DNA of 34,395 nt, from positions 1-34,395 of the forward strand of contig CAMVGT010000027.1 of the NCBI GenBank assembly GCA_947167125.1, written 5' to 3'. Below the pieces are notes generated by a model. That model did no database searches. It saw nothing but the letters and a program-made list of their open reading frames with translations, and was not told the origin of the DNA. This stretch comes from an uncultured Erysipelotrichaceae bacterium. Lineage in GTDB: Bacteria > Bacillota_I > Bacilli_A > Erysipelotrichales > Erysipelotrichaceae. Positions 18,599-26,732 of the stretch are shown piece by piece. Positions within the stretch are counted from its first letter, which is position 1; each line of letters opens with the position of its first letter. The translations under genes were made by a program, and so were the position numbers.

Positions 18599-19564
18599 TT
18601 ACCTTCTGTGCATGCCGACTGTATTCATCTTTTCCAGCTGGGCATTGATTGTATTCATTTCCTCATCCGTAAGATCGACGTAAACGGAATCGAAGTTTTC
18701 CTTCGCTCTTGTCTTCTTTGTGGTTCCCGGAATCGGAATCATGAACGGAACTCTGTGCATTTCCCATGAAAGGGTAATCTGCGCGGCTGTCGCGTTCTTT
18801 TCCTTCGCATAGGCATTGAGCATATCCAGCAGCACCTGGTTCTGATCGATGGTTTCATCCTTGAAAAGATCCATCCGGTTTCGCCAGTCGCCTTCACGGT
18901 AAGTTGTCTGTTTATTGATGGTTCCGGAAAGGAATCCTTTGGCAAGCGGACAGGCACTGACATAGGCAAGGCCGAGTTCTTCGCAAAGCGGGAAATATGT
19001 TTTCTCATCTTCGCGGTCCAGCATGTTGTACATATTTTCAACAGCGCTCAAAGGGAAGACGGCGTGTGCTCTGCGGATATAATCAACCGGTGCGAAGGAA
19101 ACGCCCCAGGCTCTGATTTTTCCTGCTTCATGAAGTTCCTTCATGGTCGAAGCGACTTCTTCCGGGGAAACATTGGGATCGATTCTGTGCTGATAATACA
19201 GATCGATATAATCCGTGCCAAGACGGGAAAGGGATTCATCCACCTGCTTCAGGATGGAATCATGGGAAGAATTCAGATCCATGGATCCGCCTTCCTCCGG
19301 CATATGCAGAATGCCGAACTTTGTCGTGATGATCACATCATCACGGACTTCCTTCAAAGCAGCGCCGAGGAATTTTTCATTGTCTTCGCCATAGGCGGGA
19401 GCTGTATCAAACATGGTATATCCTGCTTCTTTTACCGCTTTCAGCAGATCGAGCATCTCTTCGCGTGATCCCTTCATGCCATAGGAGTGGGTCTGGCCCA
19501 TGCAGCCGTAGCCGATCGGCATCATTTCCTTGTCAATGCCTCTGAGTTTTACAGGTCTGATCAT
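18599..19564 (-). CDS. Aldo/keto reductase (first copy of the pair)
   Basis: A 321-residue reductase with the complete tetrad D53 and Y58 (MFDTAPAY), K82 (ITTKFG) and H126 (YYQHR), and the cofactor loop MIPIPGTTKKTRAKENF. GGAGG is about nine bases before ATG 19564. It is a clear but diverged paralogue of the next gene, so the pair arose by an old duplication. Likely role: reduction of reactive aldehydes or other carbonyls with NADPH, consistent with the TetR-flavodoxin operon next door. Confidence 0.93.
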   Translation of the reverse strand: MIRPVKLRGIDKEMMPIGYGCMGQTHSYGMKGSREEMLDLLKAVKEAGYTMFDTAPAYGEDNEKFLGAALKEVRDDVIITTKFGILHMPEEGGSMDLNSSHDSILKQVDESLSRLGTDYIDLYYQHRIDPNVSPEEVASTMKELHEAGKIRAWGVSFAPVDYIRRAHAVFPLSAVENMYNMLDREDEKTYFPLCEELGLAYVSACPLAKGFLSGTINKQTTYREGDWRNRMDLFKDETIDQNQVLLDMLNAYAKEKNATAAQITLSWEMHRVPFMIPIPGTTKKTRAKENFDSVYVDLTDEEMNTINAQLEKMNTVGMHRR

Positions 19565-19584
19565 TTTTTCTTTCCTCCGTTTCT

Positions 19585-20139
19585 TCAGTCTTCGATATAT
19601 TTAATGACTTTCGCCGGATTTCCGCCGACGATTGCTTTGGCCGGAACATCCTTTGTGACAACCGCACCGCCGGCAATGACTGCGCCGTCCGCGATGGTAA
19701 CGCCCGGCATGATCTTTGCGTCCGCGCCGATCCAGACATCGTTTCCGACCGTGACGCTTCTGCATTTCAGGATATAGCGGTTATGGAAATCATGATTGTC
19801 CGTCACAATGGTGACATGCGGACCGATCTGCACGCGGTCGCCGATTGTGATGCCGCCGATCGACATGGCAGTAAAGCTGTGATTGATGAAAACATTTTTG
19901 CCGAATGTCATCTGACTGGGAAAATCAATCTGCACCGGAGTAAAGATGCTGACTGATTCCGGCATTTTCCCGGCAAACAGATCATCAAAGGCTTCCTTCT
20001 GCTCATCCGACAGCGGTTCTGCTGAATTGAGGCGGTGCAGTGCTCTGTATGTTCTGTAAAGTTCTGTAACGCATGGTCTGTATTCTTCCGAATGCATGTC
20101 AACTGCTTCGCCGTTTCTCAGTTTCTCAAAAATGTCCAT
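19585..20139 (-). CDS. Sugar O-acetyltransferase, left-handed beta-helix (Maa/LacA type)
   Basis: A 184-residue hexapeptide-repeat acetyltransferase. Residues 1-55 hold the Mac domain (MDIFEKLRNGEAVDMHSEEY), followed by repeated [LIV]GxxxxI turns (IGDRVQIGPHVTI, VGNDVWIGADAKI, IADGAVIAGGAVV). TDNHDFHNR contains the catalytic histidine region. It transfers acetyl from acetyl-CoA to a sugar hydroxyl; maltose, galactoside or another acceptor cannot be told apart. AAAAGGAG precedes ATG 20139. It is the first gene of an operon with two aldo/keto reductases. The promoter region carries the same 30-bp element as the neighbouring TetR operon. Confidence 0.92.
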   Translation of the reverse strand: MDIFEKLRNGEAVDMHSEEYRPCVTELYRTYRALHRLNSAEPLSDEQKEAFDDLFAGKMPESVSIFTPVQIDFPSQMTFGKNVFINHSFTAMSIGGITIGDRVQIGPHVTIVTDNHDFHNRYILKCRSVTVGNDVWIGADAKIMPGVTIADGAVIAGGAVVTKDVPAKAIVGGNPAKVIKYIED

Positions 20140-20219
20140 CTCTGTTCTCCTTTTTATCTACACGCTTAATATATAAAGGATTGCAGATCCCTTCCATCTC
20201 ATCATCGTTCGAAAAAGGG

Positions 20220-20249
20220 GATAAGTAACCGTCAGACAGAAAACGTTAC
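20220..20249. promoter_or_regulatory. Shared regulatory element, copy A
   Basis: The pattern is GATAAGTAAC, ten variable bases, then AAAACGTT. GTAAC and GTTAC at the ends form an imperfect palindrome. It lies 81 bases upstream of the acetyltransferase start. Copy B is at 21869-21898, 79 bases upstream of the SnoaL-like gene. The matched spacing and TetR gene in between make it a likely TetR binding site. Confidence 0.6.
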
Positions 20250-20277
20250 AAAAAAGCGAAGAGCTGTGTCTTCGCTA
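20250..20277 (-). terminator. Terminator of the SnoaL-flavodoxin-TetR operon
   Basis: On the minus strand AGCGAAGA and TCTTCGCT form a perfect 8-bp stem (20255-20262/20269-20276), then TTTTT. It overlaps the TetR stop codon. Confidence 0.85.
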
Positions 20278-20841
20278 TTTGTGGTGGATAATCGTTTTCA
20301 GACCGCTGTTGATCATGATCGATGTCAGTTCAATGACACGCTCAACCGGCACTTTCTTGCCATCCTGAATCCATTGGCGGTAGATGCTTAACGTAGCGGA
20401 ATTGGAGAATATCCGGATCAGATTGATTTCATCTTCCGTATACTGCTTCAGCTTACTGTAGCCGCGGTCATTGGAAGCAGTGACATTGCGGATCATGCGG
20501 TTGCGGATGATGGTGTCATTGCATGTGATTTTTTCGTAGAACGGACCTTTTTCTTCTGAGAAAAGGAAAAACTCACGGGTAAGCTTATCAATGTCCAGAA
20601 AGGAATAGTCCTTTGTCCGCTCAATAAACTCCTGTGACAGTTCATCCTGGATTTCATTCAGCAGAGCATCCAGGGAATCATAGTATGTGTAGAAAGTTTT
20701 TTTGTTGATCATCGCCCGCTCGGAAAGCTCTTTGACGGTGATCTGTTCATAATCTTTTTCGTTCATCAGAGCCTCAAAAGAGCGCCGGATGCTTTCCAGC
20801 GTTCTTCTGACTCTGAGATCCTGATTGGGATTCGGTTTCAT
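20275..20841 (-). CDS. TetR/AcrR-family regulator
   Basis: A 188-residue regulator. The helix-turn-helix at ~30-55 reads ITVKELSERAMINKKTFYTYYDS, with the family FYxYY. The C-terminal domain (~75-185) is the small helical ligand/dimer domain of TetR_C-type proteins. Its ATG overlaps the flavodoxin stop by four bases, so it is co-translated with a target operon and probably controls its own expression. The shared elements at 20220 and 21869 are its best candidate sites (inference). The effector is unknown but, given the flavodoxin and reductases, may be a quinone, aldehyde or oxidant. Confidence 0.92.
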   Translation of the reverse strand: MKPNPNQDLRVRRTLESIRRSFEALMNEKDYEQITVKELSERAMINKKTFYTYYDSLDALLNEIQDELSQEFIERTKDYSFLDIDKLTREFFLFSEEKGPFYEKITCNDTIIRNRMIRNVTASNDRGYSKLKQYTEDEINLIRIFSNSATLSIYRQWIQDGKKVPVERVIELTSIMINSGLKTIIHHK

Positions 20842-21356
20842 AACAGCTGATTCGCTTCAAGCCATCTGCGCAGCTGACTGTCGCAGGAATTCACTGAACT
20901 TCCGCTGACGGAGAGACCTGCGGCAATCTTTGCACCGGCAAGCGTCTTTTTCAGATCGCGTTCACTGGAGCCCATGCCGCTGCCTTCATTGGTGCAGAGA
21001 GGATAGATGGTTTTTCCTGTGAAATCAAAGTGTTCCAGGAATGTCAGAACTGCCATCGGGTAGGTTCCCCAGTAGTTAGGGTAGGCGAGGATAACGGAAT
21101 CATAGCTGTCGATGGATTCCGGGAAGGAAACCAGTTCCGGACGGACGCCGTTATTCTTGTCATCCTTTGCCTGATTGATACAGGTCATATATTCTTTTGC
21201 ATAAGGATGCTTCATTTCAATTTTGAAGAGGTCGGCACCGGTCATTGCCTGGATTTTTTCCGCGGCAACTTCGGTGTTTCCCTTATCGATATATCTCATG
21301 GAACCGCCGAAATAGTTTTCATCGGCTCTTGAGAAATAGGCGATCAGTGTGCTCAT
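20838..21356 (-). CDS. Flavodoxin (Flavodoxin_4 family), second copy
   Basis: A 172-residue FMN protein, paralogue of the one at 3594-4112 and of identical length. The phosphate loop is YFSRADENYFGG, the flavin-side loop ILAYPNYWGTYPMAV, and CTNEGSGMGSSERD the conserved third segment. ATG 21356 lies in an ATGA overlap with the SnoaL-like stop, and the stop overlaps the TetR start, so the three genes are one tightly coupled operon. Probably a flavin reductase-like partner in the same stress response as the aldo/keto reductases. Confidence 0.92.
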   Translation of the reverse strand: MSTLIAYFSRADENYFGGSMRYIDKGNTEVAAEKIQAMTGADLFKIEMKHPYAKEYMTCINQAKDDKNNGVRPELVSFPESIDSYDSVILAYPNYWGTYPMAVLTFLEHFDFTGKTIYPLCTNEGSGMGSSERDLKKTLAGAKIAAGLSVSGSSVNSCDSQLRRWLEANQLL

Positions 21357-21790
21357 CTGTTATATTCCTCACTTTTGGACCAGACAAAGTTGGATTCCCG
21401 TGCGGCGATCAGCCACTTGCCGTCGACTTTTTCATATTTATCATGATAGACAATGCCGTTGGTTGTCATGATGTTCTTTCCTTCGGCATTCTTTCCGATC
21501 AGGATTGTTTCATTGTAAGCTGTGCCTGTCGCATGTGTTTCATCAATGATGTCAAACAGCGCCTGGCCGTTGTTATGGAAGTGGATGTCAAAGAGATTCA
21601 TGAATCTTGTGCAGGACTCTTCGATCGCTTCACGGCCTTCATAATGGGATACATGACCATTGTTCTTTGCAGTCAGGGTTCCGTTTTCGGTAAACAGGAA
21701 GGACTGCTCATGGAGCTTCATTTCATCTGCGAGGACACTGAATGTGTCGCATAATTCTTTTAATGCAAACTTTTCTTCAAATACGTTCAT
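21353..21790 (-). CDS. SnoaL-like / NTF2-fold protein
   Basis: A 145-residue NTF2-superfamily protein: KELCDTFSVLADEMKLHEQSFLF, YEGREAIEESCTRFM and ATGTAYNETILIGKNAEGK are the helix-cone-sheet pattern of SnoaL_4 proteins. Relatives include polyketide cyclases, dehydratases and many enzymes of unknown role binding small hydrophobic molecules. AAAGGAG is nine bases before ATG 21790. It heads the SnoaL-flavodoxin-TetR operon. No catalytic residue set is clear enough to name a reaction. Confidence 0.85.
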   Translation of the reverse strand: MNVFEEKFALKELCDTFSVLADEMKLHEQSFLFTENGTLTAKNNGHVSHYEGREAIEESCTRFMNLFDIHFHNNGQALFDIIDETHATGTAYNETILIGKNAEGKNIMTTNGIVYHDKYEKVDGKWLIAARESNFVWSKSEEYNR

Positions 21791-21868
21791 GTGAGTTATC
21801 TCCTTTGCACATTTACAGTTTACCGATTTTGGGATAAGTTTGAATACCTGTTTATCTGCATAGCAGGA

Positions 21869-21898
21869 GATAAGTAACGAAAAGCCGGAAAACGTTTC
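21869..21898. promoter_or_regulatory. Shared regulatory element, copy B
   Basis: Matches copy A (20220-20249): GATAAGTAAC, ten unlike bases, AAAACGTT. It is 79 bases upstream of the SnoaL-like start. A further GATAAG (21833-21838) facing TTATC (21851-21855) lies between it and the gene. Confidence 0.6.
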
Positions 21899-22006
21899 CG
21901 ATCAGCGGCATCTGTATGAAGAAAAAGATACGTTAAAAAGTATTAATATTGAAGGCAACCCTCTCATTTCCTTTTTTTGCAAGATGTTTCATTCCTTATA
22001 ACAGTG

Positions 22007-22012
22007 TAAAAT
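22007..22012 (+). promoter_or_regulatory. Candidate -10 box giving a leaderless phosphatase mRNA
   Basis: TAAAAT ends seven bases before the A of ATG 22019, so a standard start point would be the first base of the start codon. No ribosome site precedes the ATG. The -35 region is weak, so this is tentative. Confidence 0.35.
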
Positions 22013-22018
22013 ATAGGC

Positions 22019-24499
22019 ATGGATACTTATATCACATTAATCATGATCGGTGCAGTTCCGGTACTTGTGAGCCTGAGCCTGAGCTGGGCTTTCCGCTCTG
22101 AAAAAGTGCACCGTCTTTCATATCGCAGCAGACAGATCATCGCAGGTCTGATTTTCGGCGTCATTGCGGTCTGCGCGACAGAGTTCGGCGTTCCGTATGA
22201 AGGAACAATAATCAATGCCAGAGATGCTGCGCCGCTATGCGCAGGACTGATCTTCGGTCCTCTTGCCGGCATTATCTCCGGTCTGATCGGCGGCATTGAG
22301 CGCTGGTTCGCTGTCTATTGGGGAGTCGGTTATTTCACCCGGACAGCCTGCACCATCGCCACGATCCTTGCCGGTTTCATTGCCGCACTGCTCAGAAAAT
22401 ACATGTTTGATGACCATATTCCGACCTGGGGACATGCGGCATTGATCGCAATCGTGACGGAAGTCATCCATATGCTGATGATTTTCATTACGAACGGGTC
22501 AATTGTCAAAGCGGCATTTACCTATGTGCAGGCATGCACACTTCCGATGGTGACTGTCAACACGCTTGCAGTCTGTGCCGCGGTTTATGCGGCATCGCGG
22601 ATCAGTGCAGAAGAAAAGGATGCAGAGAAGAAAAAAAGACTTCCGACGATCTCGGAGACGTTTCAGGACCGTCTGATTTTCGCGGTGCTTGCCGGATACC
22701 TTGTCACATCTCTGTTCAGCTATCTGCTTCAGAATCAGATTGCGGAAGATAATACTGCCCGGCTTTTTGCGCTGAATCTGCAGGATGCTGTCAATGACGT
22801 TCTTGATCAGAGTGATGAAGCGGTTCTTCAGACGAACCGCCATATCGCAACCCATATTCTCACCGATACGGAGTTCAATCTGTCGGATCTGAAAGACAAT
22901 TACGGTGTGTATGAAATCAATATTGTCGGTGCAGACGGAATCATCCACGAATCCAGTGATGAAAACAACATCGGGATCAATCTGCACGACGATAAGAGAA
23001 CAATCCAGTTTCTGAAAATGCTGATGCTCGGAGGACCGGAAGAACTGGTTCTTGAATTCCTGCCGACCGCATATGACCCGACTCTGTATCTGAAATACAG
23101 TGCCGTCAGAACTGCCAACAGACAGCTGATTCAGATCGCCTATGACGGAGTTCAGATGTCGGATATGTTCAATTCACTGCTGCCGACGGTTGTGGCCAAC
23201 CGTCATATCGGTGAAAACGGAGGCCTGATTGTCATGGATCACAGCTATCAGGTTGTCTACTCCAGTCTCGGTCTGCTCTATACAGATGAAGACAGTGAAG
23301 AAAAAGTGGTTCTGGATCCGGAAGGGACGGAAGAGTACCAGGTTTACCGGATGAACATTCAGGGGGAGCCGTACTATTATATGTTCACAATGGCGGAAAG
23401 CTATTATGTGGCAACGGTTCTTCCGGTGGCGGAAGCGGATTTCTCCAAAAATCTGTCTCTGTATCTCAATTTCTTCATGCTGACAATCATTTTCGGAGCT
23501 CTGTTTGTTCTGGTATATCTCATCATCAAATATGTGATTGTCGGCAACATCCAGAAGGTGAACACATCGCTTGCAGCGATCACCGGAGGGAATCTGGATA
23601 CAGTTGTAGATGTGCGCTATTCACAGGAATTCAATGATCTTTCCGATGATATCAATGAAACCGTCGGAACATTGAAACAGTATATTGCCGAAGCCAACGC
23701 ACGCATTGATGCAGAACTCAGAACTGCACGTGAAATTCAGAGATCGGCGCTTCCTTCTGTTTTCCCGGAACGGGAAGAATTTGATCTTTATGCTTTGATG
23801 AAACCGGCAAAGGAAGTCGGCGGCGATTTCTATGACTTCTATTTCCTTGACCGCAACCGCCTCATGTTCCTGGTGGCTGATGTTTCCGGAAAAGGAATTC
23901 CTGCATCTCTGTTTATGATGCGTGCCAAAACACTGCTGAAAACATTTGCCGAAAACCGGATGAAGGTGAATGAAAACTTCACCAATGCCAACCGGCAGCT
24001 GTGCGAAGGCAATGATGCAGGAATGTTTGTGACGGCATGGATGGGCAGCCTGAATCTTGAAACCGGCGTTCTGCGATATGTCAATGCCGGCCATAACAAG
24101 CCGCTGATCCGCAGAAAAGACGGTAAGTTTGAATATCTCAAAGGCAAAGTCGGCTTTGTGCTGGCAGGTCTGGAAGATATACAGTACAAAGAACAGGAGA
24201 TCATTCTGGAACCGGGAGATGAACTCTTCCTGTATACAGACGGTGTTGTCGAAGCAACAAATGCACAGGAACAGCTCTATGGCGACGACCGGCTTCTGGA
24301 ATGTATCAACGGGCATATCGGTGAAGATGCCGAAACACTGTGCACAAGTATCCGTGAAGATGTCAGAAAGTTCTATGACGGGGCACCGCAGTATGACGAT
24401 ATTACCGAGCTTTCGGTCCAGTTCCGCAGATATGCCGATCCGTATGTCTATGGCAGAACAAGTCACCCTGTCAATCCATCCAAAGACGGTCAGTCATGA
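22019..24499 (+). CDS. Membrane-bound SpoIIE-type PP2C phosphatase with 5TMR-LYT sensor
   Basis: An 826-residue signalling protein. Residues ~1-195 are six or so helices of the 5TM-5TMR_LYT type (INARDAAPLCAGLIFGP, GGIERW), as in LytS-like sensors. Next is a helix at ~220-240, an extracytoplasmic sensor region to ~480 (Cache-like, inferred), a helix ~485-510, HAMP ~510-560 and a SpoIIE/RsbU phosphatase ~580-805. Metal-site motifs are present: GGDFYDF, VADVSGKGIPASL, NAGHN, YTDGVVEA and DDIT. It should dephosphorylate an anti-sigma-antagonist-type protein in response to an outside signal. No partner genes are adjacent. No ribosome site precedes ATG 22019; leaderless translation is possible. 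Confidence 0.9.
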   Translation: MDTYITLIMIGAVPVLVSLSLSWAFRSEKVHRLSYRSRQIIAGLIFGVIAVCATEFGVPYEGTIINARDAAPLCAGLIFGPLAGIISGLIGGIERWFAVYWGVGYFTRTACTIATILAGFIAALLRKYMFDDHIPTWGHAALIAIVTEVIHMLMIFITNGSIVKAAFTYVQACTLPMVTVNTLAVCAAVYAASRISAEEKDAEKKKRLPTISETFQDRLIFAVLAGYLVTSLFSYLLQNQIAEDNTARLFALNLQDAVNDVLDQSDEAVLQTNRHIATHILTDTEFNLSDLKDNYGVYEINIVGADGIIHESSDENNIGINLHDDKRTIQFLKMLMLGGPEELVLEFLPTAYDPTLYLKYSAVRTANRQLIQIAYDGVQMSDMFNSLLPTVVANRHIGENGGLIVMDHSYQVVYSSLGLLYTDEDSEEKVVLDPEGTEEYQVYRMNIQGEPYYYMFTMAESYYVATVLPVAEADFSKNLSLYLNFFMLTIIFGALFVLVYLIIKYVIVGNIQKVNTSLAAITGGNLDTVVDVRYSQEFNDLSDDINETVGTLKQYIAEANARIDAELRTAREIQRSALPSVFPEREEFDLYALMKPAKEVGGDFYDFYFLDRNRLMFLVADVSGKGIPASLFMMRAKTLLKTFAENRMKVNENFTNANRQLCEGNDAGMFVTAWMGSLNLETGVLRYVNAGHNKPLIRRKDGKFEYLKGKVGFVLAGLEDIQYKEQEIILEPGDELFLYTDGVVEATNAQEQLYGDDRLLECINGHIGEDAETLCTSIREDVRKFYDGAPQYDDITELSVQFRRYADPYVYGRTSHPVNPSKDGQS

Positions 24500-24511
24500 C
24501 TGTCTTTTTTT
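24482..24511 (+). terminator. Terminator on the phosphatase stop codon
   Basis: AAAGACGGTCA (24482-24492) pairs with TGACTGTCTTT (24497-24507) with one G-T, loop GTCA, then T run. The TGA stop lies in the stem. Confidence 0.85.
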
Positions 24512-24530
24512 AGACTTAAATCAATTCAGG

Positions 24531-24570
24531 AAAAGAAAAAGATCCGGAATCTGCGCTGATTCCGGATCGT
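24531..24570 (-). terminator. Terminator of the lipoprotein-like gene
   Basis: GATCCGGAAT (24541-24550) and ATTCCGGATC (24559-24568) form a perfect 10-bp stem, followed on the minus strand by TTTTTCTTTTC. Confidence 0.88.
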
Positions 24571-24586
24571 ATCTGTTTATTGGGGT

Positions 24587-25225
24587 TTAATCTGTATCCT
24601 CTTCCGCTTTGGCAATGGATGTGATCAGCCATTGTTTCTGATCATTGCGCACGACATGAAGCTGAATGGGGCTGTCGGTATAGACGATGGTGCCCTGAAT
24701 GCTGTCAACGCTTTCCGCAAGATATTCAAACAGCCGGCCATAGAGTTCCGAATAGGCTTCCTGCAGACCTTTTTCCTGCATGATCTGCATGATTTCTTCC
24801 TTGAATTCATTGGTCTTTGATTCATAATCCAGTGTCGCAAGCGCGTTGCTTAATGACTGTGCATCGGCGGAACGCAGAGTGACTTTGACAATATATTCAT
24901 TGTCCGATACCTTTTCGGTTCCGGTAATATTGTGGCTGTCATAGGTGATTCTCATGACTGCTGAAGAGAAGGATTCGATTTTCTTTTCTGTTTCTTCAGA
25001 AACCGTGAATGCCTTGGCGAATTCCGTCAAGGTGGAAGCAGCTGTGTTGAGTGATGCGACGATTCCCTGCGCATCAGGGCTGACATAGGACTGTGCGGTT
25101 TCACTGTCACCCCGTTCAATTGCCGCAAAGAAGGCATTGACGGATGCTTCGGGCTTTTCGCCGCTGCAGGCTGAACATAAACAGATCATGGATACTGCCA
25201 GGATCATTCTGAATATTTTTTTCAT
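24587..25225 (-). CDS. Putative lipoprotein, 212 residues
   Basis: Secreted, probably lipid-anchored protein. The start is MKKIFRMILAVSMICLCSAC: basic end, hydrophobic core and a cysteine at residue 20 in a near-lipobox (CSAC rather than L-S-A/G-C). The mature part begins with a DUF4878/DUF5105-like segment (PEASVNAFFAAIERGDSETAQSYV), a stretch typical of small lipoproteins that resemble the NTF2 fold, and ends in QLHVVRNDQKQWLITS. GAGAGGT favours ATG 25225 over the longer in-frame start. Function unknown. It is divergent from the FMN reductase gene. Confidence 0.75.
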   Translation of the reverse strand: MKKIFRMILAVSMICLCSACSGEKPEASVNAFFAAIERGDSETAQSYVSPDAQGIVASLNTAASTLTEFAKAFTVSEETEKKIESFSSAVMRITYDSHNITGTEKVSDNEYIVKVTLRSADAQSLSNALATLDYESKTNEFKEEIMQIMQEKGLQEAYSELYGRLFEYLAESVDSIQGTIVYTDSPIQLHVVRNDQKQWLITSIAKAEEDTD

Positions 25226-25286
25226 ATGTACCTCTCGAATGTATCTACAGCATATCAAATATCCGCTGTTTTCATGTAAAATCTTT

Positions 25287-25874
25287 ATGATGAAAGTTTT
25301 AATGATTGTCTGTTCCTCATCATTATCGGACATGTGTGCCGCTGTGACAGGGGAAGTACTGAAAAAAAGGAATATTGAAACAGAACTGTTTGCGGTGAAC
25401 AGCGATGCTGTTTCCGGATGTATCGGATGCGGAAAATGCTGGAAAAGCAGGAAATGCATTTTCGATGACGGGGTGAACCGCTGCCTTCCGCTTTTAAGTG
25501 AAACAGACGCATTGATTGTGTTGACTTCATCCATCTACGGCGAAGCGGATCCGCAGATGTGCAGCTTTCTGAACCGGCTGATGAACTGTGCTTCCGATGC
25601 GCTTGCCCATAAGCCTGCCATGGTGATCTGCCAGGCAAGAACGGCGAATCAGAAGCGGGCGTCGGAAATGATTCATTCGATTCTTGAAAGGGCGGATATG
25701 ATCATCCTGACACAGCAGGAAGGATGCACCGTGCGCAATGAGGAGGATCTTGAATCCATGCGCTCATCCGTCGACCGGCTGGGGTGGCTGATGGAATGTA
25801 TGGAAGCCGGAAGAGAAGCAGGCATTGAAGACACAGAGAAAGAATTTGTCAGAAAACTGGATTATGTCAGATGA
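25287..25874 (+). CDS. NAD(P)H-dependent FMN reductase / iron-sulfur flavoprotein-like
   Basis: A 195-residue flavodoxin-fold protein. VLMIVCSSSLSDMCAAVTGEVL is the FMN phosphate loop, GCIGCGKCWKSRKCIFDDG the cysteine cluster typical of the iron-sulfur flavoprotein/FMN_red group, and LIVLTSSIYGEADPQM the flavin-side loop. ATG 25287 is followed at once by ATG 25290. Neither has a ribosome site, and a TAAAAT (25277-25282) lies so close that a leaderless message starting near the second ATG is possible. It may reduce quinones, nitro or azo compounds (family knowledge). Confidence 0.82.
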   Translation: MMKVLMIVCSSSLSDMCAAVTGEVLKKRNIETELFAVNSDAVSGCIGCGKCWKSRKCIFDDGVNRCLPLLSETDALIVLTSSIYGEADPQMCSFLNRLMNCASDALAHKPAMVICQARTANQKRASEMIHSILERADMIILTQQEGCTVRNEEDLESMRSSVDRLGWLMECMEAGREAGIEDTEKEFVRKLDYVR

Positions 25875-25900
25875 ATCAGCGGAAGCTGATTCTTTTCTTT
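25873..25900 (+). terminator. Terminator of the FMN reductase gene
   Basis: GAATCAGC (25873-25880) and GCTGATTC (25885-25892), loop GGAA, then TTTTCTTT. It overlaps the stop codon. Confidence 0.85.
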
Positions 25901-25907
25901 GAAACAA

Positions 25908-25932
25908 AAAGAAAAGGGAACCGGAGTTCCCT
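25908..25932 (-). terminator. Terminator of the DUF937 gene
   Basis: GGGAAC (25916-25921) and GTTCCC (25926-25931), loop CGGA. On the minus strand it runs into TTTTCTTTTTG. Confidence 0.8.
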
Positions 25933-25943
25933 GATCATGATGA

Positions 25944-26732
25944 TTACTGCATCAGCTGGGAGAGGATGCCGAGCAGTGCGCTTCCGTCAAATGCGGAAGT
26001 GTTGGAAGCTGCTGTGTTTCCAGTCAGCGGGACAACTGTCTGCGCCTGCTGTGTCTGCTGAGCCTGCTGTGTGCCGCCGCCGAGCAGGGATCCGAACAGT
26101 GAAGAGAGCGGATCTGCAGCCTGTGTCTGCTGCTGAGTCTGCTGAGGCTGTGCGAGTCCGAAGAGACTTGCCAGACCGCTGGAAGCGGGTTTCGGCTGCT
26201 GCTGTGCAGTACCGCCGAGAAGAGCGCTGAGCAGATCTGTGGAAGAAGCTGTCTGCTGCTGGCTTCCTGCGAACATGCCGAGAAGGCTGGAGAGATCAAG
26301 CGCGTTGTTTGCCGGTTTCTGGGCTGCGGAAGTTGCTGCTGCGGAAAGGCCGGAGAGCAGAGCCGGAGCGATGGAAGCGAGGCCTCTTGTGACCTGTTCG
26401 GAAGAAGCGCCTGTTTCAGCTGCGAGTTCCTTGATAACTGCGGATTTGTCATCGCCGAGAATGTGGGTAATGATCTTGTCGCCGTCTTCTTCATCAACTT
26501 CATCGATCTGCTGTGACATGGAACGGTTGGATGTATGCTGTGTCAGCGCGCCGAGCAGGGACTGTGCGCCGCCTGCGCTGGATGCGTTCTTTGTCATGTA
26601 TTTGATCAGAAGCGGGATTGCCGCAACGATCAGCTTCTTGACAAGGGCTGCACCGATACCGGTTTTCTGGGAAACGGAATTGACGGAATTGTTGTTTGCC
26701 ATTGTGCTTAAAAGCAGCTGCAGTAAATTCAT
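25944..26732 (-). CDS. DUF937-type protein with glutamine-rich tail
   Basis: A 262-residue protein. The first ~130 residues (MNLLQLLLSTMANNNSV, SQKTGIGAALVKKLIVAAIPLLIKYM, LAAETGASSEQVTRGLASIAPALLSGL) follow the DUF937 pattern of paired amphipathic helices. The rest is low complexity: clusters of Q, A and S with repeated LLSALLGG/SLFGSLLGGG blocks (~150-262). GAGG lies before ATG 26732. DUF937 proteins are widespread and uncharacterised; a cytoplasmic self-assembling role has been guessed from the helices but is not established. It stands alone with its own terminator. Confidence 0.8.
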   Translation of the reverse strand: MNLLQLLLSTMANNNSVNSVSQKTGIGAALVKKLIVAAIPLLIKYMTKNASSAGGAQSLLGALTQHTSNRSMSQQIDEVDEEDGDKIITHILGDDKSAVIKELAAETGASSEQVTRGLASIAPALLSGLSAAATSAAQKPANNALDLSSLLGMFAGSQQQTASSTDLLSALLGGTAQQQPKPASSGLASLFGLAQPQQTQQQTQAADPLSSLFGSLLGGGTQQAQQTQQAQTVVPLTGNTAASNTSAFDGSALLGILSQLMQ

